Source of the DNA: Stieleria neptunia
Lineage (GTDB): Bacteria; Planctomycetota; Planctomycetia; Pirellulales; Pirellulaceae
Reading direction: 5' to 3'
Length of the DNA: 64,000 bases
Assembly: GCF_007754155.1 (NCBI RefSeq)
Contig: NZ_CP037423.1
Span: 4,402,001 to 4,466,000 of the forward strand
This document shows positions 36,857 through 44,861 of the stretch, piece after piece; within the stretch, counting starts at the first letter, position 1, and every line of letters starts with the position of its first letter. The notes beneath the pieces are model-generated. The model did no database searches, had not been told where the DNA came from, and saw only the letters and a list, made by a program, of their open reading frames with translations. The translations under genes were made by a program, and so were the position numbers.

Positions 36857-37057
36857 TCACTCCGCAGCCTCGACGGCTTCTCGCACCGGAGCCGGTGCCG
36901 ACGACGGTGTGAGCATCAAGCCGAGGACTCCGATCAATGGAATGACCAATCCGAGCAGCACCAGCCAGACAAACGTCCAACCGATGATCGCCAAGCATCC
37001 CGTCCTCGGCGTGGCGGGCGAATCCACGATCGGCTTGTAAGGATTCGATTCGTTCAT
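36857..37057 (-). CDS. Small single-TM protein
   Basis: A 66-residue protein starting at ATG 37057 (MNESNPYKPIVDSP). The N-P-Y-K-P module is common at the start of short planctomycete membrane proteins. One long hydrophobic segment (GWTFVWLVLLGLVIPLIGVLGLML) follows, with a short acidic end. The longer frame to 37156 is unlikely, as it extends into sequence without supportive composition. The function is unknown. Confidence 0.6.
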   Translation of the reverse strand: MNESNPYKPIVDSPATPRTGCLAIIGWTFVWLVLLGLVIPLIGVLGLMLTPSSAPAPVREAVEAAE

Positions 37058-37315
37058 CACCGAATTGTACACGCCCCCCGAGCGGGCCGCGGCTGTCGTC
37101 CTGGCCCGCCCCCGAAAAACCGAAAACGCGAGCCTTGCGGTCCCTGGACGTGTCACACGACCCTGTCACCGCCAGACATTGCCGACCGGGAGCCAGGCCG
37201 ATAAACTTCCGGTTCGCTGCTTGAACCACGATTTCGGTCGCCCCGCTTCGCCACCACCCGGCGAAGCCCGCCATTAAACGCGCGCCGCCAGGTCAATCAG
37301 CCCCAAACCCCACCC

Positions 37316-37354
37316 GCGCCCATAGCTCAGCTGGATAGAGCATCGGACTTCTAA
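37316..37354 (+). pseudogene. 5' half of a tRNA-Arg(UCU) gene, broken after the anticodon loop
   Basis: The first 39 nt of an arginine tRNA are present: acceptor strand GCGCCCA, TA, D-arm GCTCAGCTGGATAGAGC, A, anticodon stem TCGGA and loop CTTCTAA with anticodon TCT. The sequence then changes abruptly to GGCACCCGGACAACTC, which neither closes the anticodon stem (expected TCCGA) nor supplies a T-arm. The 3' half is not found elsewhere in the window. The break lies exactly at the end of the anticodon loop, a usual crossover point for tRNA-targeting integrases, so this looks like the scar or edge of an inserted island. Confidence 0.75.
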
Positions 37355-37572
37355 GGCACCCGGACAACTCAAAAACAGCGTGTTTTGCCGGCTATATCGG
37401 TGCGGCAAGCCAACGTAAACACCTCAAATCCAACCGATTTGTTGTAGTTGTTGTAGTGCCACTGGAAACCAAGCAACTTGGCCATTAGTCACCCGCACAT
37501 CAGTTCGTGCAAACTCAATTTGTGTCGGCGTGTCCACGGTCTTAGTCCAACTAAACGTGAAGGCACGGATTC

Positions 37573-38154
37573 TTAGACTTCGGCTCCTAGCTTTGCGATT
37601 TGACAAATCAGAAAGCCAAATCCAGCGATTGCCACAAGCACGGGTACGACATAATCAACGATGAAGGTCGCAATGGCGATCCTGCTCGAATTTTCGAATT
37701 GGCGCCTTACTTCATTTTTTAATTCGTCAATGGTTGCATCCACGATTTGATAGTCGGATCCATCATATTCAGGGCGCTCTTCTATCTTGCTGCGTTTGAC
37801 GGGAAAGAACTGGTCGACTACCCCGGAGATAGCGACTGGTAACTCAGCGGCCATTATTCCTATTCGCCATCGAGTGAAGTCCGACCAAGCGTAGACTGCA
37901 AAACCGACAGCAAAATACGCAATCACTCCGAGTAGGCAGTAAAGAAATCCTGCTTGGTCGTCCGCAGGAAAGTCGATCCCCAAAGGTGCAATCTTTTTAG
38001 GAACTGCCCCGGTCCACCCAACCACGCATCCAACCGTACTCGTTGAAAGCAACGCTTTACGCTGCCTCCTTGTGATGTCCGATAACGAATTAGTGACTCG
38101 GATTAACGCAGCTTCTTTCAATGCCTCTTCAGGTTCTTTTTGATCGGCATCCAT
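37573..38154 (-). CDS. Hypothetical three-TM membrane protein in AT-richer DNA
   Basis: ATG 38154 starts a 193-residue protein (MDADQKEPEEALKEAALIRV). Hydrophobic segments occur at about 70-95 (AGFLYCLLGVIAYFAVGFAVYAW), a weaker one follows RRWRIG, and one lies at the C-terminus (FIVDYVVPVLVAIAGFGFLICQ). The middle loop is charged (VKRSKIEERPEYDGSDYQ). Codon use is visibly more AT-rich than that of neighbours on either side, consistent with transfer together with the broken tRNA next to it. No family recognised. Confidence 0.6.
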   Translation of the reverse strand: MDADQKEPEEALKEAALIRVTNSLSDITRRQRKALLSTSTVGCVVGWTGAVPKKIAPLGIDFPADDQAGFLYCLLGVIAYFAVGFAVYAWSDFTRWRIGIMAAELPVAISGVVDQFFPVKRSKIEERPEYDGSDYQIVDATIDELKNEVRRQFENSSRIAIATFIVDYVVPVLVAIAGFGFLICQIAKLGAEV

Positions 38155-38743
38155 TGGGAATTGCCCTTTCTTACGTTTGAATTGGAACAGTCGGTGTTTT
38201 AGGACTCCCCGGGTTTGCGCGTCTGCGCCAGTTCCCAATCTCTGTTGGTCATTCTGCATCCATGTCATTTCACGCGAACCCGACAAGCTGATGAAACTCA
38301 CTTTGAAACGCCTCCGCCGCCTCATTGCTGACGGCTCCTATGTTATCGCCTGGCCTGCTCAGTTGGCTCTGCGGCTCGTTTATCGCGAGAGGGTCGCCCA
38401 ACGCGTCCTGAGCGATCTCAGGCGATCTGCGTTGGTGTCGCCGGTGGGTGATGACCGGCATCAGTATCCCGCGGCGTTTGCTTCTTGAGCGTGAGGCGAA
38501 CCACCGACGCGTACGACGGCGCATCTCCGATTCTCCATCGAGTTCCTAAAACTTCCATGAAGCAAAAAGAGAATTTCGGTGTCGCCGTTACGGCTAATTC
38601 TGACACCTGAGAATGAGCGACGAAGTGAGTCGAAGGGAGCGGCTAGCTGGAATCCTATGCCTACTTGGGCAGTTGCTTCGTCCCACTTAGGAACTTTTTG
38701 CGCGCCTGAAATGCGATTGAGTTAGGCATGCTCACTGGCCACC
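38155..38743. other. Gene-free spacer before the IS66 element
   Basis: No convincing frame; short frames here lack start signals and homology. The sequence GGTGTCGCCGTTACGGCTAATTCTGACACC near 38579 (arms GGTGTC and GACACC) could form a small hairpin. Confidence 0.4.
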
Positions 38744-38819
38744 GTAAGCGCCCAGGGGAACCATTCTTGACGGCTGGCGTAGGCTGGCGGGTTTTCACTC
38801 ACCCTGCCTGGAGGTTCCT

Positions 38820-39149
38820 ATGGCCCGAATGCCCGACCCCGCTGTCCGACAACGCTGGCAGCGCTTGATCCGAAGCTACGACGATACCGATTGCTCGATT
38901 GCGGAATTCTGCGAGCTCCACGAAATCTCGACCGCTTCGTTTTATGCCTGGCGGCGGCGACTCAAGTCAGGCGATCACGCCGACGGATTTCTCAAAGTCG
39001 AAATCGCTGAACTTAAGCCCGTCCCCAATTGCGCCGCCACGGTCCATTTCGGATGTGGCACCCGGATCGAAATCGATTCGCGCGACACTGAAACGTTGCT
39101 GCACATCGTCGATCGCCTGCGCCGGGACGACCAAGGAGCAAGCGCATGA
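38820..39149 (+). CDS. tnpA: IS66 TnpA-type protein
   Basis: A 109-residue small accessory protein of IS66 elements. The N-terminus is a helix-turn-helix of the transposase-8 kind (CSIAEFCELHEISTASFYAWRRR), and a short beta-rich end follows (CGTRIEIDSRDTETLLHIVDRL). It is translated together with the next gene through an ATGA overlap at 39146-39149. It is needed with TnpB and TnpC for transposition in this family and is 76 bp inside the left end of the element. Confidence 0.92.
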   Translation: MARMPDPAVRQRWQRLIRSYDDTDCSIAEFCELHEISTASFYAWRRRLKSGDHADGFLKVEIAELKPVPNCAATVHFGCGTRIEIDSRDTETLLHIVDRLRRDDQGASA

Positions 39150-39493
39150 TCGCACTGCCAACCAACAACGGCATCTTCCTCTACAGCAAACCGACCGACA
39201 TGAGGAAGGGATTTTCAGGTCTCTCCGGGATCGTTCGCAGTGAATTGCAAAGGAAGCCAAACGACGGAAGCCTATTCCTGTTTATCAATCGACGCAAAGA
39301 CAAGATCAAGGCGCTCTACTGGGACACCGATGGAATGGTCGTTTGGTACAAGAGTTTGCAGCAAGGCAGCTTTGAGATGATCAGTCGAGACGGTCAAGTC
39401 AGTGTCAAAATTGACGCCGCCGAGTTGGCAATGTTGCTCGGAGGTGTGTCGATCGAAAACGCAACGCGACGCAAGCGACTCAAGGCCGCCTGA
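39146..39493 (+). CDS. tnpB: IS66 TnpB-type protein (Orf2)
   Basis: A 115-residue protein with the classical IS66 Orf2 pattern: TDMRKGFSGLSGIV near the N-terminus, LFLFINRRKDKIKALYWD in the middle, then GMVVWYKSLQQGSFEM and a basic C-terminus. It is full length, and the start overlaps tnpA. A strong hairpin with a T-run follows 30 bp later, before tnpC. Confidence 0.95.
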   Translation: MIALPTNNGIFLYSKPTDMRKGFSGLSGIVRSELQRKPNDGSLFLFINRRKDKIKALYWDTDGMVVWYKSLQQGSFEMISRDGQVSVKIDAAELAMLLGGVSIENATRRKRLKAA

Positions 39494-39522
39494 GCCAATC
39501 GCCGCGAACGAAGTTTTTGCCA

Positions 39523-39561
39523 GAGCAAGTTTTCTCCAACCGAGAAAACTTGCTCTTTTTT
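39523..39561 (+). terminator. Terminator-like hairpin inside the IS66 operon
   Basis: A perfect 14-bp stem (GAGCAAGTTTTCTC with its complement), 5-nt loop and a run of six T residues between tnpB and tnpC. It meets the criteria for an intrinsic terminator and could limit production of the transposase relative to the accessory proteins. Confidence 0.85.
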
Positions 39562-39618
39562 ATTGTCTTCTGCCAATTTGCTATTGCGCGATTTTGAAGC
39601 CCCCGTACCCTTTGACGC

Positions 39619-41406
39619 ATGGACAAGTGGAAGAAACTTCAACGCGAAAAGAAAACACTGGCTGAACAAGTCAGCGAGCTGAAGGCGCGTTGCGAAACGC
39701 TCACCAAGGCCAACGAGTCGTTGGCCCAAAACGCAAAAGAACTTGTCGCCGCCAACAAAGACTTGAAACAAGAAAAGGCTGATCTGCAAAGCAAACTGAA
39801 GAAGAGCCGCGCGGAACTGGATGCTTTGATTCGCCGACTGTTCGGGCGGACGAGCGAGCGATTCGAAGACCCTGATCAATTGAAGTTCGAGTTTGCCAAC
39901 CAAGCCCAAGTTGACGACGCACGCGACGGCATCGAACAGGCGATCGAGGAAAACAAGGGAACCGGAAGCGGAAAGAAACCGCCGAAGCGTCGCAATCAAA
40001 AAGAACGGTTCCCCGATGGCTTGGAACGTAAAGAGGTTGTTGTTGACCTGAGCGAAGAAGAGAAGGAAGGCTTGGTTCGAATAGGTGAGGACATCGTCGA
40101 GTCGGCCCACTACACGCGAGCGAAAGTCTCTATCATTCGAACGATCTATCCAAAGTACGCTCGTCCCGGTCAGCCCAATTCCGGCGTCTTTCAGGCCGAA
40201 CGTCCAGCGACGCTGTTGCAAGGCGATCGCTACAACATCTCATTTGCCGCGGCGATCATCGCTAATCGACTCAGTTATCACCTGCCAATCTATCGCCAAG
40301 AAGACATGTTCTCCGAGTGCGGGCTTTACCTTTCCCGCAGTACGCTACTGAACATTCAAGAGGCGGCCGAGCGCGTGCTTCGCCCTTTCGCCGAGTGGCT
40401 TGCCGACTTGGTGCGTACCGATACTGTGATCGGAAGTGACGACACGTCGATTCGCTTGCTGCTGCCCAAAGAGCTTCCGGATGTGGACGAGGCCGACCCC
40501 AAGAGCGGTCGGGTTCGCGAAGTGCTTGCTGCGGCGATCGCGAATAATCGCAAGAGCATCCTGGCGAAGATGTGGGCCTATCGCGGTGTCAACCTTCCAA
40601 TCAATGTGTTCGACTTTACGGTCAGTCGGCACCGCGACGGCCCGGATCTCTTCTTGGTTGACTCAGGTTACGAAGGCACACTGTTAGGAGACTGTTACGG
40701 GGCAAACACGGGGATTTACATTCGATCAAACGGCAAGATCATTCATGCCGCCTGCGGCGCGCATGCGCGCCGCAAGGTCGAGGCTGCGCTTGACAATCAT
40801 CCTGTGCATGCGAAGTACTTGCTGCGATTGATCCGTGAGATCTATGATGTTGAAGACGAGGCACGCCGGATGTCACCGTCGGATCGATTGAAGCTGCGGA
40901 AGCGGAAGTCGGTACCGCTGTGGAAGACGCTTCGCAACTACCTCGACACAGAGATGACTGACATCTTGAAGGATGACAAGATCACCGAAGCGCGAAGTTA
41001 CATCTTGAACCAATGGGACCATCTAACCAAATACCTTGATGATGGCGAAGTCCCTGTCGATAACAACCAGTGTGAACAGCTGATGAAACAAATTGCCCTA
41101 GGACGTAAGAACTGGCTTTTTGTTGGCAGCATTGGTTCGGGCTATCGAACCGCGACGTTGATGACGATCGTCAGCAGCGCGATCCGAAACGATCTAGATG
41201 TGGCAGCCTACCTGGAAGACGTGCTTGGTCAGTTGTTGTCCGGAAGCACCGACTACGAGTCGTTACGTCCAGACGTCTGGGCCAAGTCTCATCCGGAATC
41301 GATTCGAGCTCATCGTCAGCAAGAGCGAGAGGCTGCCAATACCCGCCGCGATCGCGAACGTCTTCGTCGCCGTATTGCGCGTACCGAGTACCGGATCGAA
41401 AGCTGA
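39619..41406 (+). CDS. tnpC: IS66 transposase (TnpC)
   Basis: The 595-residue DDE transposase. An N-terminal coiled region (1-65, KTLAEQVSELKARCETL) leads to the IS66 central domain (RRLFGRTSERFEDPDQLKFEF). The catalytic core then has the first Asp in VIGSDDTSIRLL (about 272), a second in LFLVDSGYEG, the CGAHARRKVEAA segment, and the Glu region VDNNQCEQLMKQIALGRKNW (about 480-500). All catalytic residues appear present and there is no frameshift, so the element may still be active. The gap of 125 bp from tnpB, holding a terminator-like hairpin, is unusual, since IS66 genes are normally tightly coupled. Confidence 0.95.
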   Translation: MDKWKKLQREKKTLAEQVSELKARCETLTKANESLAQNAKELVAANKDLKQEKADLQSKLKKSRAELDALIRRLFGRTSERFEDPDQLKFEFANQAQVDDARDGIEQAIEENKGTGSGKKPPKRRNQKERFPDGLERKEVVVDLSEEEKEGLVRIGEDIVESAHYTRAKVSIIRTIYPKYARPGQPNSGVFQAERPATLLQGDRYNISFAAAIIANRLSYHLPIYRQEDMFSECGLYLSRSTLLNIQEAAERVLRPFAEWLADLVRTDTVIGSDDTSIRLLLPKELPDVDEADPKSGRVREVLAAAIANNRKSILAKMWAYRGVNLPINVFDFTVSRHRDGPDLFLVDSGYEGTLLGDCYGANTGIYIRSNGKIIHAACGAHARRKVEAALDNHPVHAKYLLRLIREIYDVEDEARRMSPSDRLKLRKRKSVPLWKTLRNYLDTEMTDILKDDKITEARSYILNQWDHLTKYLDDGEVPVDNNQCEQLMKQIALGRKNWLFVGSIGSGYRTATLMTIVSSAIRNDLDVAAYLEDVLGQLLSGSTDYESLRPDVWAKSHPESIRAHRQQEREAANTRRDRERLRRRIARTEYRIES

Positions 41407-42004
41407 TTCGATCGAGTTGCTAGTGAGCGATCAATGCAATCCCATTTCGGCAGTCTCGATCTGGATGTTGCTGAAGGTCGATCGCTCGATCAATGGACGC
41501 TTCTCGGGCATCTGCGTCCACGCGGACTGGACAAAGCTACCGCCAGCTTCTCGAATCAGGTTGGCCGCAGTTCATCAGCGATGCGGGCGGTTGATGCGTC
41601 TTGATCTCATGGGTGCCTTTTTTGAATCAAAGGGCGCAAGACTCCCAAGGCCAGTGGCGTCTTGCGGTCGAGCTGATTGTTCTTCAATGAAAGAAAGACA
41701 ACCGTGAACTCAGACCGCTCTCGGCGTGGCAGTCGAAGGGCTGTGGCGTCTGCGAAGGGCCAAGTGAGATCAAGACGCCTTGTGCCGCTGAACGCCGACG
41801 ACCTACGGCCAGCCTGATTTTGAAGCTGGCGATAGCTGACAGTGTGACCCACGACGATCGTCGCCGGACGCATTCACGCTGGCAATGACCGCAGCCGGCA
41901 TTCGGTCGCCGCAAATGCACCGCCAATCATGCCGCGTGTCCGAGCCCGCGTGGTCGCGGCGACAAATTCGCGACGCCGGGACAATGGTGCTGCTGGGCGC
42001 TTAC
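41407..42004. other. Noncoding 3' segment of the IS66 element
   Basis: No coding frame is credible. Segments such as GCGTCTTGATCTCA (about 41600) and TGAGATCAAGACGC (about 41766) are inverted copies of each other, suggesting a large fold or an old internal insertion. Confidence 0.5.
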
Positions 42005-42031
42005 CCACGCTACCTGTCACCAAAATCCGAA

Positions 42032-42292
42032 ATGAAAAACAACGGACTCACCCGTTATTTCGCCAAACCAGGAAACACCGCTGAGGAATACCGGAGAGCA
42101 TCGCTCGATATGTTCAGCGTGATTACCGGACGGGAGCCAACCCCACATGAAATCAGCGATTTGAATGCGGCGTTCGGACGCTCGAAACGAGAAAACGTTG
42201 CCGACAAACTTGAAGAAAAACTGGGTCGGCCCGCAACCCAACAGGAGATAAATCTATACATCGCGCAGGCTGATTCGCTGGGTGATTATTGA
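42032..42292 (+). CDS. Small hypothetical protein adjoining the IS66 right end
   Basis: ATG 42032 opens an 86-residue protein, 28 bp outside the IS. The sequence has two helical modules with similar wording (FSVITGREPTPHEISDLNAAF and LEEKLGRPATQQEINLYIAQ), which looks like an internal duplication of a G-R-x-P-T/A-x-x-E-I unit. It is soluble and has no signal peptide. The in-frame sequence upstream is IS66 DNA, so the promoter or an N-terminal extension may have been cut by the insertion. I do not recognise the family. Confidence 0.5.
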   Translation: MKNNGLTRYFAKPGNTAEEYRRASLDMFSVITGREPTPHEISDLNAAFGRSKRENVADKLEEKLGRPATQQEINLYIAQADSLGDY

Positions 42293-42594
42293 GCATGCCG
42301 ACCCTGATATCCTCCGCCGTATGCGACATGACCGCGTTGATCATTCCAAGATATCGGTACGTTTCAAATGACCGCACGAGGATCATGAACCAACTGATGT
42401 CGCACGTGAGCAACTCGGGCATAACGCGTTTGATAATGCCCCGCGATAGGATTTAACCCCGTCGTCCCATGAAACGCTTGTCATAGCGTTGCCGGCCACC
42501 GCACTGACCTTTGCAGCCGATTGCGGCGCCGGTCAGATTGTCAAGCATGTCGTCGAAGTGCGGTTGGAGCCAACGGCTAGAAAACGTTGGAACT

Positions 42595-44616
42595 TTAGCT
42601 TGACTTGCGTTTTCGTTGTGCACGTCGTTGGGCAAATCTGGATGTTATTCCAGCCGATTCATCGATGGATTCCGCTCGCGTGATTCCCGATTTTTGACGT
42701 CGCGTTACAGACCGATCCCGTTTGCCGGCCCCGATGCGGGAGCGAACGGTTTTCAGCTTTGGGGACTCTGGTAACTCTATCTCTTGAACACTTGCGCCTT
42801 CGTCTCCTGATGAAAGCGAGCGTATTAGGATTCCGCAATCCGACCGCAATCGCTTGGCATCGCCGATTAGACTCGTGACGTCTCGCTCGTTGGACTCCAG
42901 CCTGTTGAGCTGATCTTGCATCTGTTGGCGGGCCAGTCGCTGTTCGTGTTGACGTTGCTGTCTCTCAGCCTCTTCTTGTTCGACCCGTTCTGACCCGCTT
43001 TTCTGTAACCAAAGTTCGGCTTCCTCTTGAACCTTCTTGAAGTACGACCTGATCACTGACCGCTTTTCCTTCTGCGCCTGTTCCAGCGTTTTTCGGGCAT
43101 CGGCGATCAGCGATTCGCGAATGCGATCCAGCTCCTTGCGCGTCTGCTCTTCCTTTTCTTCACGCCAAAGGAGCATCGTGTTGAACATCGCTCCCAAGCA
43201 AGTGCTGAACAAGATGACCATGAAACCAGCCTTCAGCCAGCCGATGACGGTGGGTCCCAAATCCGGTAGAAAACTTGTCAGCACCTGCTCATCGATTCCC
43301 ATCCTGCCCAGGAGGGCAATGAACATGATCAGGAAGAAAACCTTCTGCCGGCCAGCTCCCATCAGGTCAAAGAAGCTTTTTCGCTGCAGCTCAATCGCAG
43401 ACTCCTCACCGACATCAATCAGATTCTCAACCCTTTCCCAGACGCGTCTGAAATCAAGACGCGTCAGCGCCACACGGGACTCCGCACCGTATTGGTGACG
43501 GAACTGAGAATTCATTTCTGATTCCATCTCTCGCAAATGAGTGTCCATCTTCCCGAGGTCGGCACGCAGCTGACCTTGAAGGGCGTCGACCAGTTTGCGG
43601 TTGTAGGACGCGACCTGGTGAGATCGCAACCGCAGCCGGATTGCCTGGGAGCTTACCTCACGGGTCAGGTCTTCGACGCGGATCCGATTGGCGGTATCGC
43701 GAGCCAAACGACTCAAGCCGCCGAGCGGTTGAACCAGTCGTTCGTTCTCCAGGCTGATTCGTTCATCCAATTCGTTCAGACCGTCGACCGCGACGCGGCG
43801 AATGCAGTCTGCTCGCTTGTCATCCCTTCGGCCGCGCTGCATTCGAACCGCCGGTTCCTCTCTATCCGTCATCGAATGGAGTTGGTCACCGATTGAACGC
43901 TTTTCACTTTCAATCTTCTCAGCGGTTTTACACAGTACCACGTCGATCGCCGAGAAATCTGACCGATACGCCAGCGCGCGTCGGATCGAGTCTTCCGGTT
44001 TCCTCAACCACTCCGGATCACCCGTTCCAGATGCCGTGATCATGGGCAGCCAGTGCAGCGATTTCGGCGAATCCAGCGATTGCACCCAATCAATGGAACT
44101 TTCGTCGCTCGTGAGAATGACTGGCTGAGCACTAGGGAATCGCTGGAGCAGGCCGTTTAAAACAGCGATTTCATCAGCGTTTTGCCCAGTGTTTTCGGCA
44201 GATACGATGACCAAAACTTGGCCGTGGTCGCAAAAGCATTGCATGCGATGGGATTGGCCTTCTGATAACGCGTCTACCCGGGCTGCGAGCACATGAAGCA
44301 TCGGCGCCTGCGGGGTCTCGCCAAAGTCGGCACGCCACCGAAGCATCGGGCAATCACGATTTTTTGCGACGGTCTTAATCTGTTTCGCATCCGCACCCAG
44401 CCAAGCGATGACACGATCCAGCGGTGTGTTTCCCACTGCGACGACCGACAGGTTCATCGTGGACCGTTTGGCGTTGTCCGCAACGTGCTCCACGGCAGCC
44501 GAAAGCCACTGCCGGATCCGCGGATTTTCGGTCTTCGCACTGAGATCGCCTAAAGCCTGCATCAAACTATCGCGATCCGCACCGATCTCTGGGAGTGTCT
44601 TTTGTTTTGTCTTCAT
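42595..44616 (-). CDS. Dynamin-like large membrane protein lacking a P-loop
   Basis: ATG 44616 begins a 673-residue protein. Residues about 45-200 have strand-helix patterns like a GTPase (LSVVAVGNTPLDRVIAWLGA, HGQVLVIVSAENTGQ, AQPVILTSDESS) in the order of G1, G3 and G4 of dynamin-like proteins, but the GxxxxGKS/T lysine motif is absent. Long charged helices follow (about 205-415). A hydrophobic hairpin at about 420-478 (KVFFLIMFIALLGRMG; LKAGFMVILFSTCLGAMFN) resembles a membrane paddle. A second helical region then holds DARKTLEQAQKEK and RLARQQMQDQLNRLE, and the tail is basic. Fold assignment is inference. It shares the strand of the 1139-residue kinase, whose stop is 245 bp upstream. Confidence 0.6.
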   Translation of the reverse strand: MKTKQKTLPEIGADRDSLMQALGDLSAKTENPRIRQWLSAAVEHVADNAKRSTMNLSVVAVGNTPLDRVIAWLGADAKQIKTVAKNRDCPMLRWRADFGETPQAPMLHVLAARVDALSEGQSHRMQCFCDHGQVLVIVSAENTGQNADEIAVLNGLLQRFPSAQPVILTSDESSIDWVQSLDSPKSLHWLPMITASGTGDPEWLRKPEDSIRRALAYRSDFSAIDVVLCKTAEKIESEKRSIGDQLHSMTDREEPAVRMQRGRRDDKRADCIRRVAVDGLNELDERISLENERLVQPLGGLSRLARDTANRIRVEDLTREVSSQAIRLRLRSHQVASYNRKLVDALQGQLRADLGKMDTHLREMESEMNSQFRHQYGAESRVALTRLDFRRVWERVENLIDVGEESAIELQRKSFFDLMGAGRQKVFFLIMFIALLGRMGIDEQVLTSFLPDLGPTVIGWLKAGFMVILFSTCLGAMFNTMLLWREEKEEQTRKELDRIRESLIADARKTLEQAQKEKRSVIRSYFKKVQEEAELWLQKSGSERVEQEEAERQQRQHEQRLARQQMQDQLNRLESNERDVTSLIGDAKRLRSDCGILIRSLSSGDEGASVQEIELPESPKLKTVRSRIGAGKRDRSVTRRQKSGITRAESIDESAGITSRFAQRRAQRKRKSS

Positions 44617-44861
44617 GATTTCACATTGATTGGTTGAGGGGGCGTCAGGGGTTTGTCTGTGAATCCGATTCACCGTTCCTCCGCGGACAGGATTTTGGGC
44701 GAATCCAAAAGTTTTCTCGGGAGAACGCGAGGCGTGGATGGCTCGGTCGCACCACTCGTTCTACATCAGCGGGATCTTTACACGACGCAGCGGTCGAAGC
44801 GATTGGCCGACTTGAAGTCGGCCAATCGAAAGTGGTTGAAGCCTCAGGCCAGCTTCGCCAC

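Larger units (their letters stand above)
38744..42004 (+). mobile_element. Complete IS66 family insertion sequence
   Basis: The element carries the three IS66 genes and ends in imperfect inverted repeats of about 36 bp, identical over the first 12 (GTAAGCGCCCAG at 38744-38755 and its complement ending at 42004). GTAAGCG is the standard IS66 tip. The length is about 3.26 kb, longer than typical because about 600 bp of noncoding DNA follow tnpC. I could not find a clean 8-bp target duplication (TGGCCACC at the left, CCACGCTA at the right). Confidence 0.9.

Noticed and set aside
37316..37600. Group I intron interrupting tRNA-Arg
   Set aside because: No P/Q/R/S core elements and no 3' exon were found downstream of the break.
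38736..42012. 8-bp target duplication of the IS66 element
   Set aside because: The flanks TGGCCACC and CCACGCTA do not match; only a CCAC is shared, so no duplication is claimed.
42153..42635. Two short minus-strand frames downstream of the IS66 neighbour gene
   Set aside because: They have no start signals and no clear family; the second overlaps the end of the dynamin-like gene. A decayed transposase is possible but not supportable.
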